From NCBI GenBank assembly GCA_024636875.1, contig JAGXGJ010000123.1, forward strand, positions 1-40,997: a stretch of 40,997 nucleotides of DNA, given 5' to 3'. Positions 16,923 through 26,615 of the stretch are shown here, piece after piece. The notes beneath the pieces are model-generated. The model ran no database searches. It saw nothing but the letters and a program-made list of their open reading frames with translations, and was not told where the DNA came from. The first letter of the stretch is position 1. Each line of letters starts with the position of its first letter. The stretch comes from Methylococcaceae bacterium. Its GTDB lineage: Bacteria > Pseudomonadota > Gammaproteobacteria > Methylococcales > Methylomonadaceae. The translations under genes were made by a program, and so were the position numbers.

Positions 16923-17426
16923 CTAGTAAGGCTGATTTCGAATATGCAATTTGTAAAGAACCGGCGAAATAAGCTCCTCGCATAGAAAAAAAAGCCCGAC
17001 AACCAGTGTAATGTCAATAAAGTTCAGTGCTAGCGAATCTTTTAAGAACCATAATGGCAACAATGATTCCGGCAGGGTATCAAGGCCTCTCGCCCTGCTG
17101 CTTTCAACATTCCCCCGTCGACGTTTGATGAAGCTCGTCAGCATATCCCCTGTCATTGCAAGCACACCGAACAATACACCCGTTAAAGGTTCTAATCCAG
17201 CTAAAACCGCCACTGCTGTAGTAAAGAAAACTGCTGAAAAAAAGCCTCGCCAGGTTTTAGTATTGCCTAACAAGCGATAGCCGTCACATAGGTTAAGTCC
17301 GTTATCCATCGGCCTTGCCAAGCGATTACCGAGCACTTTACCGCTAATCACCGGCGCGCCATTCGCAACATTCAGCAATATCAAAGCCAGAAAAATGCAA
17401 TACCAACACAATGTCAGCGAAGGCAT
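16923..17426 (-). CDS. CDP-archaeol synthase-like (CarS/DUF46) integral membrane protein
   Basis: A 167-residue membrane protein with the family hallmarks NVANGAPV, ARPMDNGLNLCDGYRLLGNT followed by KTWRG, and GDMLTSFIKRRRGN followed by GLDTLPESLLP. In archaea CarS activates unsaturated archaetidic acid with CTP to give CDP-archaeol, the analogue of bacterial CdsA. The bacterial homologue here heads a three-gene operon with an EEP hydrolase and a CDP-alcohol phosphotransferase, so it probably makes a CDP-lipid for the latter. The ATG at 17426 has GAGGAG about 10 bases upstream; the ATG at 17444 has no site. The lipid substrate is unknown. Confidence 0.85.
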   Translation of the reverse strand: MPSLTLCWYCIFLALILLNVANGAPVISGKVLGNRLARPMDNGLNLCDGYRLLGNTKTWRGFFSAVFFTTAVAVLAGLEPLTGVLFGVLAMTGDMLTSFIKRRRGNVESSRARGLDTLPESLLPLWFLKDSLALNFIDITLVVGLFFLCEELISPVLYKLHIRNQPY

Positions 17427-17865
17427 ACTCGAATATCTCCTCATTAAAATAAGTTAAAAACGGGAAAACCGAAAATTGGACAATTAAACATGGAAATATA
17501 TCATCTGTAATTTAAACCCTGATAGGGGCTTTGTTTGCATCGCCCATTTCCTCCCGGGTTTTAAACCTGGTTTTACGAAGACAGATTATGCTAAAAATAT
17601 GCAAAGTTGGCTAAGGCGATATTGTTTGCTATCGACTGGAGTACAGCACACCACTCATATTAGCATTGATTACAGCTAAAATCCGCCGTCAGCAACAGTT
17701 TCAAAAATAGTTCAATAACCGCTATTTTTATATTTGCCACCAACAAGAGCCGATGTCACTAATTGCCTTGAGTATAATAGTTTTCTAATATAAACTCGCT
17801 TTACATCCTGTCACTATAAGAAAATTGCAATTATTAACAAGGGCGATTCTATCTGAGGAGGAGTT
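17427..17865. other. divergent intergenic region
   Basis: About 440 bases between two divergent transcription units, so it should hold promoters for both. A perfect TATAAT at 17773-17778 on the plus strand may be the -10 of the multicopper oxidase gene, but no matching -35 is seen at the right distance. No gene or strong repeat is visible. Confidence 0.4.
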
Positions 17866-19761
17866 ATGTCAAATCTTGAAAGTTATTCCCGTCGTCGTTT
17901 CCTGGCTCAATCCGGCTTAGGCATAATGGCTTTTGCCGGCATGCCCGGTTTTTTGCGCGCCATGGAAGGTATGCAAGGACTGCATGGCATGCCGAAACTG
18001 ACACCTAATAAGGCATCACCCGATTTTAAACCGGATGTGGAATTTGATTTGTTTTGTCGATACAGCTCCGTGTCCATTTTACCGGGCCAACAAACGCGGG
18101 TGCAACAATACGCCGCGTTGTTAAAAAAGGGCCCGAAAGAAACGATAGTAGATATACCCGGTTCGTATCTGGGGCCGTTAATTCATTTACAAAAAGGCCA
18201 GAAGGTGCGAATCAATTTGCACAATAAGCTGACTGAACCTACCGTCACGCACTGGCATGGTTTGCATGTCCCCGCCAACATGGACGGACACCCGATGTAC
18301 ATTATCGATCCGGGCGAAACCCTGGTCTATGAATTTGAAGTGCTTAATCGGGCGGGCATGAATATTTACCATCCGCACCCGCATGAAACCACAGCCAGAC
18401 AGGTTTATAACGGACTTGCCGGCGCCTTGTTCGTTCATGATGATGAAGAAGCAAAACTGGAATTGCCATCCGGAGAATACGAAATCCCTATAGTTATTCA
18501 AGATCGTCGCTTCGACGAGCTAAATCAACTCATTTATGCGCGCAGCATGCACGACCGCATGATTGGATTCTACGGTGATCGCATATTGGTCAATGGTTTT
18601 CCGGATTTTAAGATTGATGTCGCCAGCCGCGCCTATCGATTACGTGTTTTAAATGCCTCAACAGCGCGCATTTACAAACTGGGCTGGGATGACGGCACGC
18701 CGGTTACCGTAATCGGTGTCGACGGCGGTTTGCTGGAAAAACCGGAAATCAAACCCTATATCATGCTGGCGCCCGGCGAACGCCTGGACGTTTGGGCGGA
18801 TTTTAGCGGTCGCAACGAAGGCTCTCAGTTAGTCATGCGCAGCCTGCCATTTTCCGGCGTATTGCCGAAAATGGCTGAGCGTATGATGCGCGGCGGCATG
18901 GGCGGCATGGGCGGCATGATGCACCATAATAGTTTACCGGTCGGCAGCGATTATCCGATTTTCACTGCACGCGTAACCAAACAAGTGAGCGACAGTCCTA
19001 AACTGCCATCACAACTATCAAAAATCAACTGGCATCAGATTAGTGCTACAGCCAATCCTGATAAACCGGTTCCCATCGGTATTTCCGAAGGCCCGATGGC
19101 CATGCTGCTTAATGGCCGCCCTTATGCATACGACGATATTCAAGACTTTGAACGCATCAAGGTAAACACGATACAACTCATGGAAATTTTTCATACTCAT
19201 GGCGGTGGTGGTCATGGCAAGGAATCCACACCGGCAACCGGAAAGCATGGCGCAGAACAACAAAGCGGTGGAATGGGCGGCGGCATGATGGGCAGGGGTC
19301 ACCAAGGTGGTATGGGTATGATGGGCGGCATGAAACATGGTGACGACGATCAGAAAGGCAGTGCTCAAGGCATGATGGGCATGGGCCACGGAGGCGGCAT
19401 GGGTATGATGGGCGGAATGAAGCACGGCGATGACAATCAGAAAGACGGTGGTCAAGGCATGGGCGGCATGATGGGCATGGGTGGAATGGGCATGATGATG
19501 GCTATGGCGCATCCGATTCATTTACACGGACAACAGTTTCAAATTGTCAGCCGCAGTGTCAGCACAGATGAAGAGGCAGACTATGCCACAGTGCGCGAAG
19601 GCTTCATCGACAGTGGCCTGAAAGACGCCGTACTGGTAATGCCGGGCGAGAAAGTTCGTATCATAAAACCCTTTCAGGATTTCAAAGGCTTGTTTATGTA
19701 TCATTGCCATAATCTTGAACATGAAGACATGGGCATGATGCGCGACTTTTCAGTTGAATAA
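17866..19761 (+). CDS. multicopper oxidase, copper-resistance (CueO/CopA) type, Met-rich
   Basis: A 631-residue periplasmic oxidase. It has a twin-arginine export signal (SRRRFLAQSG, residues 9-18), so it would be exported folded. Copper sites are complete: HWHGLHVP and HPHPHET in the first domain, HPIHLHGQQF and YHCHNLEHEDMGMM near the end. They give the type 1 and trinuclear sites with a Met axial ligand. Between domains it carries a long Met/His/Gly-rich insert (about residues 445-545) with a near-perfect 29-residue duplication. The likely role is Cu(I) oxidation and copper tolerance. A GAGGAGGAG site lies just before the ATG. A CPA2 antiporter, a ClC protein and a copper ATPase follow. 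Confidence 0.92.
   Translation: MSNLESYSRRRFLAQSGLGIMAFAGMPGFLRAMEGMQGLHGMPKLTPNKASPDFKPDVEFDLFCRYSSVSILPGQQTRVQQYAALLKKGPKETIVDIPGSYLGPLIHLQKGQKVRINLHNKLTEPTVTHWHGLHVPANMDGHPMYIIDPGETLVYEFEVLNRAGMNIYHPHPHETTARQVYNGLAGALFVHDDEEAKLELPSGEYEIPIVIQDRRFDELNQLIYARSMHDRMIGFYGDRILVNGFPDFKIDVASRAYRLRVLNASTARIYKLGWDDGTPVTVIGVDGGLLEKPEIKPYIMLAPGERLDVWADFSGRNEGSQLVMRSLPFSGVLPKMAERMMRGGMGGMGGMMHHNSLPVGSDYPIFTARVTKQVSDSPKLPSQLSKINWHQISATANPDKPVPIGISEGPMAMLLNGRPYAYDDIQDFERIKVNTIQLMEIFHTHGGGGHGKESTPATGKHGAEQQSGGMGGGMMGRGHQGGMGMMGGMKHGDDDQKGSAQGMMGMGHGGGMGMMGGMKHGDDNQKDGGQGMGGMMGMGGMGMMMAMAHPIHLHGQQFQIVSRSVSTDEEADYATVREGFIDSGLKDAVLVMPGEKVRIIKPFQDFKGLFMYHCHNLEHEDMGMMRDFSVE
19306..19479 (+). repeat. in-gene tandem duplication, two 87-bp units (Met-rich)
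   Basis: Two consecutive 29-codon units, 19306-19392 and 19393-19479, both begin GGMGMMGGMKHGDD. The second is diverged in its last third. They lie inside the oxidase Met-rich insert and keep the reading frame, as expected for an expanding copper-binding segment. Confidence 0.85.
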
Positions 19762-20110
19762 GTTGGCTATATTCTTCGTAGGAAATCGCCGAAAGTGGCT
19801 AAGATACCTGTTTCCCCCACAAAATAGACACTCAATCAAGCTATAATGGGTTGATAATTTAACAATTTTTATTGCAGGGATTTTGTAACAGTTGTTATTT
19901 TCAGCTGAGAATGGTAGCAGGACATCAGGTAGCAGACCAGACTTGTCAACCCAAATATAAACAACTTGAAAACGGTGGAAAGAGCATTGCGGGGAATGCT
20001 TGCCGGGTGATTGCCTCTGAAAAAAATACAGAAAAACGTTGGTCTGTAATTCAATTCTAATTTAAACTCATTTCCCAATAATATAATTCAACCAACAATG
20101 GAGTCAATCT
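19762..20110. other. intergenic region, no gene recognised
   Basis: About 350 bases between the oxidase and the antiporter. A frame at 19872-20060 has no ribosome-binding site and no family resemblance. No terminator with a clear stem and T-run is visible, and no promoter can be called with confidence. Confidence 0.4.
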
Positions 20111-21286
20111 ATGGAAGCCTATCCTTCTGAACTTCTACTGATCGCATTTGTTGCCATGCTGGCACCGCTCCTTGCCGAGCTACCGAGTGGTGTCCGGCTG
20201 CCAGTAGTGGTTCTTGAAGTCTTTTTAGGGCTGCTGATAGGCCCTCATGTGACTAACCTGGCCAGTCCGACTGGCATGATCGGCACCTTGGGCGAACTCG
20301 GTTTGGCATTTTTGCTATTCATGGTGGGGCTTGAGATTGATTTCGACAAGATCCGAGGCAGGCCCTTGTCATTGGCGATAGGAGGTTGGTTTTTTTCGTT
20401 CTCATTGGCGATGATTTGTATGTTCATATTCAATAGTATTGGACTTATCGAGACGCCCATAATATTGGCAGCAACCGCCTTATCCACCACTGCATTGGGC
20501 ATACTGGCTCCCATTCTGCGTGATCGTGATGAACTGAACACAGCTTTCGGAACATATCTGGTGGCAACAGCCGCTGTCGGTGAATTCGCTCCCTTGGTGA
20601 TTATTTCACTTTTGCTGATCCCCACGCATGACACTTTTCTACACAACCTGTTTATAGTGACTTTTATTATCTTTGCGCTGGCCGTTGCCAATATCGCCTT
20701 GCAGATGCGCTCATCGCCATTGATCGAAAGGCTGGCGCACACCATGCAGAGCAGTGGCCAGCTTCCAGTGCGAATTTGTATTTTGTTGCAGGTTTTACTG
20801 GTCACGATCGCCGCTACATTTGGTTTAAATATTGTGTTGGGGGCATTTACTGCGGGTATGGTGGTCGGGCTCACCATTAAAGGAAATGAGGGAGAATTGT
20901 TGCGGCATAAGCTGGACGCGATCGGGTATGGCTTTCTGATACCGATATTCTTTATTGTCGCGGGCATGAGGTTTGAAGTCAGCGCCTTATGGTCTGCCCC
21001 TCTGGCACCATTACAAGTAATACTCTTGTCGTGCTTGCTGGTCTTGATTCGAGCAGTTCCCTTGTTTTTATACAAGAAGGAACTGACTCCCGAAGAAAAG
21101 GTACCTTTCGCATTTTATTCCGCCACGGGATTACCTCTTATCCTTATCATCAGCGAAATCGGTGTTGACTCCGGCATTATGCCTCCGGACAGAGCATCTT
21201 TACTAGTGAGCGCGGGTATGGTTTCGGTCTTGTTATTCCCTATCCTGGCCGCAAAATTACGCGGAAAATTTGTTTTGCCTTGGTAA
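20111..21286 (+). CDS. CPA2-family cation:proton antiporter (membrane domain)
   Basis: A 391-residue membrane protein with about twelve helices. It has the KefB/Na-H exchanger landmarks VVVLEVFLGLLIGPHV, GELGLAFLLFMVGLEIDFDK, ALSTTALGILAPILRDRDEL, NIVLGAFTAGMVVGLT and FLIPIFFIVAGMRFE. It would exchange Na+ or K+ for protons across the inner membrane. There is no cytoplasmic TrkA/RCK domain, unlike KefB/KefC, so ligand gating by glutathione adducts is unlikely. GGAG lies upstream of the ATG. The gene precedes the ClC gene by 53 bases and may be co-transcribed. Ion specificity is not readable. Confidence 0.85.
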   Translation: MEAYPSELLLIAFVAMLAPLLAELPSGVRLPVVVLEVFLGLLIGPHVTNLASPTGMIGTLGELGLAFLLFMVGLEIDFDKIRGRPLSLAIGGWFFSFSLAMICMFIFNSIGLIETPIILAATALSTTALGILAPILRDRDELNTAFGTYLVATAAVGEFAPLVIISLLLIPTHDTFLHNLFIVTFIIFALAVANIALQMRSSPLIERLAHTMQSSGQLPVRICILLQVLLVTIAATFGLNIVLGAFTAGMVVGLTIKGNEGELLRHKLDAIGYGFLIPIFFIVAGMRFEVSALWSAPLAPLQVILLSCLLVLIRAVPLFLYKKELTPEEKVPFAFYSATGLPLILIISEIGVDSGIMPPDRASLLVSAGMVSVLLFPILAAKLRGKFVLPW

Positions 21287-21339
21287 GGCTGACTCAAAGG
21301 TTGCGTTAACCCAGGTTACATAGAACTGATTTTTTTATT

Positions 21340-22638
21340 TTGGAAAAGTTTTCTTTTTATCTTTCCTATATTGCCTGGAAACAACGCCTTGTATTCTGGG
21401 TAGGTGCGATCATTGTCGGACTGGTTATCGTTATGATGACCTTGCTTAGTGAATGGGCTGCACGAATCTACCACACGCTTACTCTTCACTATCCCTGGTT
21501 TCATTTTGTCATCCCACCTGTCGGTATAGGGTTTACCGCATGGATCACATTTCGTTTTTTTCCCGGTAGCGAGCGTAGCGGCATCCCTCAAGTTAAAACT
21601 GCACTGGAAATTTCCAGCAATCTCAAAGAAAGGTCCAAATTAATTTCCTTAAGAATTGCTTTCGGTAAAATGTTCTTACCGATTATGGGCTTGCTTTCCG
21701 GGGCCTCAGTCGGTTTTGGCGGGCCCGCTGTGCATGTCGGCGCATCTGTCATGTTGTCACTCGCCAGGGCGATTAAATTTCCAACTCATTATATGGAGAA
21801 GGGTTTAATTCTGGCCGGCAGTGCCGCCGGTTTTGCTGCGATGTTCAGCACCCCTTTGGCAGGTATTATTTTTGCCATTGAAGAGATGGGCCGGACCCTT
21901 GAAGAAAGAATCAGCAGTCTGGTATTAACCGCTATTATTTTTTCAGTTGTGACAGCCTATGCTTTATTAAACAGCTACATTTACTTTGAAGACGAATCAC
22001 TTACTACCCTGCCTTGGGGTAAAAGCTGGCTTGCTGTGCCTTTATGCGGGATTGCTGGTGGATTTCTGGGCGGCTTATTCAGTAAAATTACTGTCTCAGG
22101 CAGCCGGTTTCTCCATCGAACAGGCATCCCGATTGTTATTATCGCCCTGGTTTGTGGAGGAGTCATTGCTGCTGCGAATTATTTTTCCAATGGTGCTACC
22201 GTTGGTACCGGTTATCAACAAACCAAGGCTATATTGCACAACGTTCAACCCATGGATCCTTCCTATCCATTCCTTAAAATGCTCGCCACTTGTGCAACTT
22301 TCTTTAGCGGCATACCCAGTGGAATTTTTGTCCCTTCACTTGCAAGCGGGGCCGGATTGGGCGTTGATCTGGCGTACTGGTTTCCAATTGCGCCTGCTTC
22401 GGCTATGATTTTACTGAGTATGACCGCTTATTTCTCGGGTATGCTGCAGTCACCCCTCACGTCATTTGTGATTGTCATGGAAATGACCAACAGCCATGAG
22501 ATTCTGATTCCATTGATGGCTACTGCCTTTTTGGCTAATGGGACATCAAAATTAATAAATCCGATACCTTTGCATCTCGCGTTGTGTGATGCCTATAACC
22601 CTCCCCCTTTAAACAAGCAAAATAAAACTAAAACTTGA
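21340..22638 (+). CDS. ClC-family chloride channel/transporter with altered gate motif
   Basis: A 432-residue ClC protein. Landmarks are GSERSGIPQVK (first selectivity loop), GFGGPAVHVGAS, STPLAGIIFAIEEMGR and FFSGIPSGIFVPSLASGAGL. In typical ClC exchangers the second loop reads GREGP, where the glutamate gates Cl- and takes part in H+ exchange. Here Arg-Glu is replaced by Phe-Gly. The internal EEM motif that carries the proton glutamate in the E. coli protein is kept. The only start in frame before the homology is TTG at 21340; the nearest upstream stop is at 21307-21309 and no ATG lies between. No ribosome-binding site is clear. Loss of the gate residue suggests a passive Cl- channel or a different anion. 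Confidence 0.88.
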   Translation: MEKFSFYLSYIAWKQRLVFWVGAIIVGLVIVMMTLLSEWAARIYHTLTLHYPWFHFVIPPVGIGFTAWITFRFFPGSERSGIPQVKTALEISSNLKERSKLISLRIAFGKMFLPIMGLLSGASVGFGGPAVHVGASVMLSLARAIKFPTHYMEKGLILAGSAAGFAAMFSTPLAGIIFAIEEMGRTLEERISSLVLTAIIFSVVTAYALLNSYIYFEDESLTTLPWGKSWLAVPLCGIAGGFLGGLFSKITVSGSRFLHRTGIPIVIIALVCGGVIAAANYFSNGATVGTGYQQTKAILHNVQPMDPSYPFLKMLATCATFFSGIPSGIFVPSLASGAGLGVDLAYWFPIAPASAMILLSMTAYFSGMLQSPLTSFVIVMEMTNSHEILIPLMATAFLANGTSKLINPIPLHLALCDAYNPPPLNKQNKTKT

Positions 22639-22767
22639 CTCCCCGGCTTATTATTGCCAGCATCATTCAGCAGGATTCCATCTTAATCAACTGTTGAAAC
22701 TATTGCGATTGTCTGAATCAATTGACTTGGACCCAGACCAATGTCTGGAAAAATAAAGAGTAATATT

Positions 22768-25043
22768 ATGACTCAAACTCACGAAAACTCTTCTTCCATA
22801 ACGCATGATAAAGAGATTTACACCTGTCCCATGCATCCTGAAGTTCGCCGTGAGCAACCGGGCAGCTGTCCAAAATGCGGGATGGCATTAGAGAAAGTGG
22901 TGGCTACGGCTGCCAAAATCCGAACTGAATATGTCTGTCCGATGCATCCTGAAATTATTCGCAATGAGCCGGGTTCCTGCCCCAAGTGCGGCATGGCACT
23001 GGAACCTCGCGATGTAGGCGATGTATCAGAGGAAGAGGAAAACCACGAACTCATCGACATGAGTCGGAGGTTTTGGGTCAGTACTGCGCTGTCGATACCG
23101 GTGTTCGTTATGGCGATGGCCCATGACCTTAAGCCTGAATTAACAAGTGGCTTCTTGACTATCCACAGACTGCAATGGCTTGAATTTGCTTTAGCCACCC
23201 CGGTCGTTATATGGGGCGGCTGGCCGTTTTTTCAACGCGGATGGGCTTCTGTTATTAACCGCAGTCTGAATATGTTTACCTTGATTACTCTAGGTATTGG
23301 CGTTGCCTGGATCTACAGTGTTCTGGCGACTTTTCAACCAAGGATTTTTCCGCTGCTCATGCGTGATGAAAATGGTGCGGTGGCGGTATACTTTGAAGCG
23401 GCTGCGGTTATCACCACATTGGTTCTACTTGGTCAGGTACTGGAACTGCGGGCGAGAAGCCGCACTGGCGAAGCGATTAAAAGCTTATTGGGTCTGGCTC
23501 CTAAAACAGCCAGATTGCACAATGCCAACGGCAGTGAAACCGATATTCCACTGGAACAGGTGAACCCCGGCGATATTTTACGTGTGCGGCCCGGAGAGAA
23601 AATACCGGTTGATGGTGTAGTGATCGAAGGTTCAAGTTCAGTCGATGAATCGATGGTAACGGGTGAACCGATTCCGGTTGAAAAGTTTGTCGATGCGCCT
23701 CTCATTGGTGCCACGATTAACGGCACGGGCAGTTTATTGATGCGAGCCGAACGTGTTGGCAGCGATACCTTGCTTTCCCAAATTATACGCATGGTCAGTG
23801 AAGCGCAACGCAGCCGTGCACCCATTCAAAAACTGGCCGATGTGGTTGCCGGTTACTTTGTCCCCGCCGTGGTATTGACGGCGATCATTACCTTTTCAGT
23901 ATGGTGGCTGTGGGGGCCTGAACCCGGATTGGCTCATGCCGTGGTAAATGCAGTGGCGGTCTTGATCATCGCTTGCCCCTGCGCATTAGGATTGGCGACC
24001 CCTATATCAATCATGGTTGGATCCGGACGCGGTGCTGCTGCGGGTATCCTGATAAAAAATGCCGAAGCCCTGGAAGTTATGGAAAAAGTGGATACCCTGG
24101 TGCTTGATAAAACCGGCACGCTAACAGAAGGAAAACCCAAGCTGATTACGGTTGAGACAGTAAACGGCTTCGATAAAGAAGATATCTTGTGTTTTGCAGC
24201 CAGTCTGGAGCGCGCCAGTGAACATCCACTTGCCGCTGCGATTGTTAAAGGCGCAGAAGAACAAGGCTTGACGTTGATGCCTGCGATTAATTTTCAATCA
24301 CTCACGGGTCAGGGCGTTACCGGGAAAGTCAACAACCAGAATATTGCCTTGGGAAATGCGAAGTTGATGGCTGAATCGGGCATGGCAACAGACCTGTTGA
24401 CAGATTCGATGGAAACCCTGCGCAAACAGGGGCAAACAGTCATGTTGATAGCCATTGACGGTAAAGCGGCTGGTTTGCTTGGCGTGGCCGACCCGATCAA
24501 GAAAACAACGCTAAAGGCACTGGCAGAATTACATAAAGAGGGAATCAAGGTTGTAATGTTGACAGGCGACAACCATACGACTGCCGAGTTTGTTGCCAAA
24601 AGTCTGGGTATTGAACAGGTTTATGCGGAAGTGTTGCCGGAGCAAAAATCCGATATTGTCAAAAAGTTGCAGGCTGAAGGACGCATAGTCGCCATGGCGG
24701 GTGATGGTATTAACGATGCGCCGGCACTGGCTGCAGCACACATAGGAATTGCATGGGCACAGGCACCGATGTCGCCATGGAAAGCGCAGGCATTACCCTG
24801 GTGAAAGGTGATTTATTGGGACTATCGAAGGCCCGTCATTTAAGCAGGGCTACCATGCGCAATATCCGTCAGAACCTGTTTTTTGCGTTTATTTATAATG
24901 CTCTCGGCGTTCCGGTTGCCGCCGGTGTCCTGTATCCGTTTTTTGGTATCTTGCTGTCGCCGATGATTGCAGCGGCTGCCATGAGTTTTAGTTCGGTTTC
25001 GGTCATCACCAATGCGTTGCGGCTAAGACGTGTGTCTTTGTAG
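22768..25043 (+). pseudogene. copper-translocating P-type ATPase, split by a one-base frameshift
   Basis: Two frames make one P1B-1 ATPase: 22768-24804 and 24753-25043. The N-terminus has two heavy-metal-binding domains of the YHS-like type ([20 protein letters not shown] and a near copy) instead of HMA domains. Then come [35 protein letters not shown] and [10 protein letters not shown]. Just after, at 24751-24755, GCATGGGC stands where homologues need GCA-ATG-GGC ([20 protein letters not shown]). One A is missing, and the frame ends 17 codons later. The remaining helices with [16 protein letters not shown] and [16 protein letters not shown] are intact in the other frame. The start at 22768 is favoured by AAAGAG upstream. 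A working gene would export Cu(I). The lesion is not in a homopolymer run; true mutation and sequencing error are both possible. Confidence 0.88.
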
Positions 25044-25075
25044 TTGCATTAGATTTTCTGGATGAATGGGACTCA

Positions 25076-25198
25076 ATGCCCAGCCGACATTTAACTCCCT
25101 ATTCCGGCATTGCGCGCGCGGAACTCCTCTGGCCGCTTCTGGATCATGCGGCGCTGCAGCATTGGTTTTGGGATTTTTGTGAGGATGCAGGAAAATGA
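25076..25198 (+). CDS. possible 40-residue ORF, unassigned
   Basis: A short frame, MPSRHLTPYSGIARAELLWP followed by LLDHAALQHWFWDFCEDAGK, sits between the broken copper ATPase and the peptide transporter. Codon choice looks coding and the frame stays open upstream into the ATPase end, so it may be a fragment of a lost gene. No ribosome-binding site and no family are recognised. Confidence 0.25.
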   Translation: MPSRHLTPYSGIARAELLWPLLDHAALQHWFWDFCEDAGK

Positions 25199-25224
25199 AA
25201 GTAAAATCCAGGTGACATTATATT

Positions 25225-26562
25225 GTGAAGATTCCATTCCGTACCGCGCCGGCACCTTCCACAGAAATACCTTCCGGTATTCCATTTATCATTGGCAACG
25301 AACTCGCCGAACGCTTTAGCTATTATGGGATGCGGGCGATTTTGGTCGTATTCATGACTCAATACCTGATGGATGCAAGCGGCAGCCCTGATCCTATGAC
25401 CGAAAACGAGGCCAAGGCATATTTCCATTTATTCGTATCCATTACCTATTTCACACCCTTTTTTGGCGCGTTGCTGGCCGATGGCCTATTGGGCAAGTAC
25501 CGGACAATTATCTTGCTGTCGATCGTCTATTGCCTGGGTCATTTTAGTTTGGCGCTGGATGACACCCGCACCGGTTTGCTAGTAGGTCAAGCCTTGATAG
25601 CATTGGGCGCAGGCGGTATTAAACCGTGTGTGTCTGCGCATGTTGGCGACCAGTTTGGCGCCAGCAATCAGTATTGGCTTGGCAAGGTATTCAGCTGGTT
25701 TTATTTGGCTGTTAACCTTGGAGCATTTGTCTCTATGCTGCTGATTCCCTGGCTGCTCAAAACCTATGGTGCATCGCTCGCATTTCTGGTGCCCGGCTTG
25801 TTGATGCTGCTGGCGACAGTCATATTCTGGTCGGGACGTTACCGGTTTGTGCATATTCCCGCTGCCGGTATGAATTTCGTGCGCGACGTCCTGAGCGGGG
25901 AAGGTTTGCGTTGTCTGGGCAGGTTAAGCGGGATTTATTTGTTCATTGCGATGTTTTGGGCCTTGTTTGACCAAACCGGGTCTTCCTGGGTCTTGCAGGC
26001 GCAGCGGATGGATAGACAGGTATTCGGCATCGAGATTTTGCCCTCGCAAATTCAAGCCGCGAATCCATTGCTGATCGTCGTGCTCACCCCGTTGTTTTAC
26101 CGGCTGCTATACCCGGCATTGGCCAGGTTTCTGCATTTGAGTTATTTGAACAAAATCGCCATCGGTTTGTTTATCACGGTCTTTTCATTTGTGCTGGTCG
26201 CCGGCATTCAGATGCGCCTGGATGCGGGATTTTACCCCGGTATTTGCTGGCAATTGCTGGCTTATCTGCTGCTGACCTCTGCCGAGGTCATGGTGTCGAT
26301 CACTTGTCTTGAGTTTTCCTATACTCAAGCCCCAAGGACGATGAAATCTTTCGTGATGTCGTTTTATATGGCGGCAATAGCACTCGGGAATCTGTTCACC
26401 AGCGCGGTGAATTATTTCATTGAAAATCCGGACGGCTCCAGCCGTCTTGCCGGAGCCAGTTATTTCTGGTTTTTCGCCGCATTGATGCTGGCGACAGCCC
26501 TGGGATTTGTTTGGCATAGCCGACATTACCAGGAAAAGGCTTATCTACAGGAAGAGGCATAG
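25225..26562 (+). CDS. POT-family proton-coupled oligopeptide transporter
   Basis: A 445-residue major-facilitator protein with POT signatures. GNELAERFSYYGMRAILVVF contains the ExxERFxYYG motif of helix 1. THe first half continues with FTPFFGALLADGLLGKYRTI, and GAGGIKPCVSAHVGDQFG is the PTR2 signature. EFSYTQAPRTMKSFVMSFYM near residue 370 is the second POT motif. It would import di- and tripeptides with protons. The only possible start is GTG at 25225, because TGA is in frame at 25213-25215; a weak AGGTGA lies upstream. It is not obviously linked to its neighbours. Confidence 0.9.
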   Translation: MKIPFRTAPAPSTEIPSGIPFIIGNELAERFSYYGMRAILVVFMTQYLMDASGSPDPMTENEAKAYFHLFVSITYFTPFFGALLADGLLGKYRTIILLSIVYCLGHFSLALDDTRTGLLVGQALIALGAGGIKPCVSAHVGDQFGASNQYWLGKVFSWFYLAVNLGAFVSMLLIPWLLKTYGASLAFLVPGLLMLLATVIFWSGRYRFVHIPAAGMNFVRDVLSGEGLRCLGRLSGIYLFIAMFWALFDQTGSSWVLQAQRMDRQVFGIEILPSQIQAANPLLIVVLTPLFYRLLYPALARFLHLSYLNKIAIGLFITVFSFVLVAGIQMRLDAGFYPGICWQLLAYLLLTSAEVMVSITCLEFSYTQAPRTMKSFVMSFYMAAIALGNLFTSAVNYFIENPDGSSRLAGASYFWFFAALMLATALGFVWHSRHYQEKAYLQEEA

Positions 26563-26615
26563 GACACCGCCGGGCAAAACCGCACGGCAGCCAGTGCTTA
26601 TATATAAATCAAACG

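Noticed and set aside
19018-19521. A His/Ala/Thr-rich minus-strand frame that looks like a metal-binding protein.
   Set aside because: It is the reverse complement of the Met/Gly/His-rich repeats of the oxidase; ATG codons read as CAT (His) on the other strand.
20245-21075. A 276-codon minus-strand frame opposite the antiporter.
   Set aside because: Shadow of the CPA2 gene; low-complexity translation rich in Ser, Asn, Ile and Lys with no motif.
24741-24760. Programmed ribosomal frameshifting in the copper ATPase.
   Set aside because: No slippery heptamer or clear stimulatory structure at the site; a lost A in GCA-ATG explains it. Some copA genes do frameshift, but near the first metal domain, not here.
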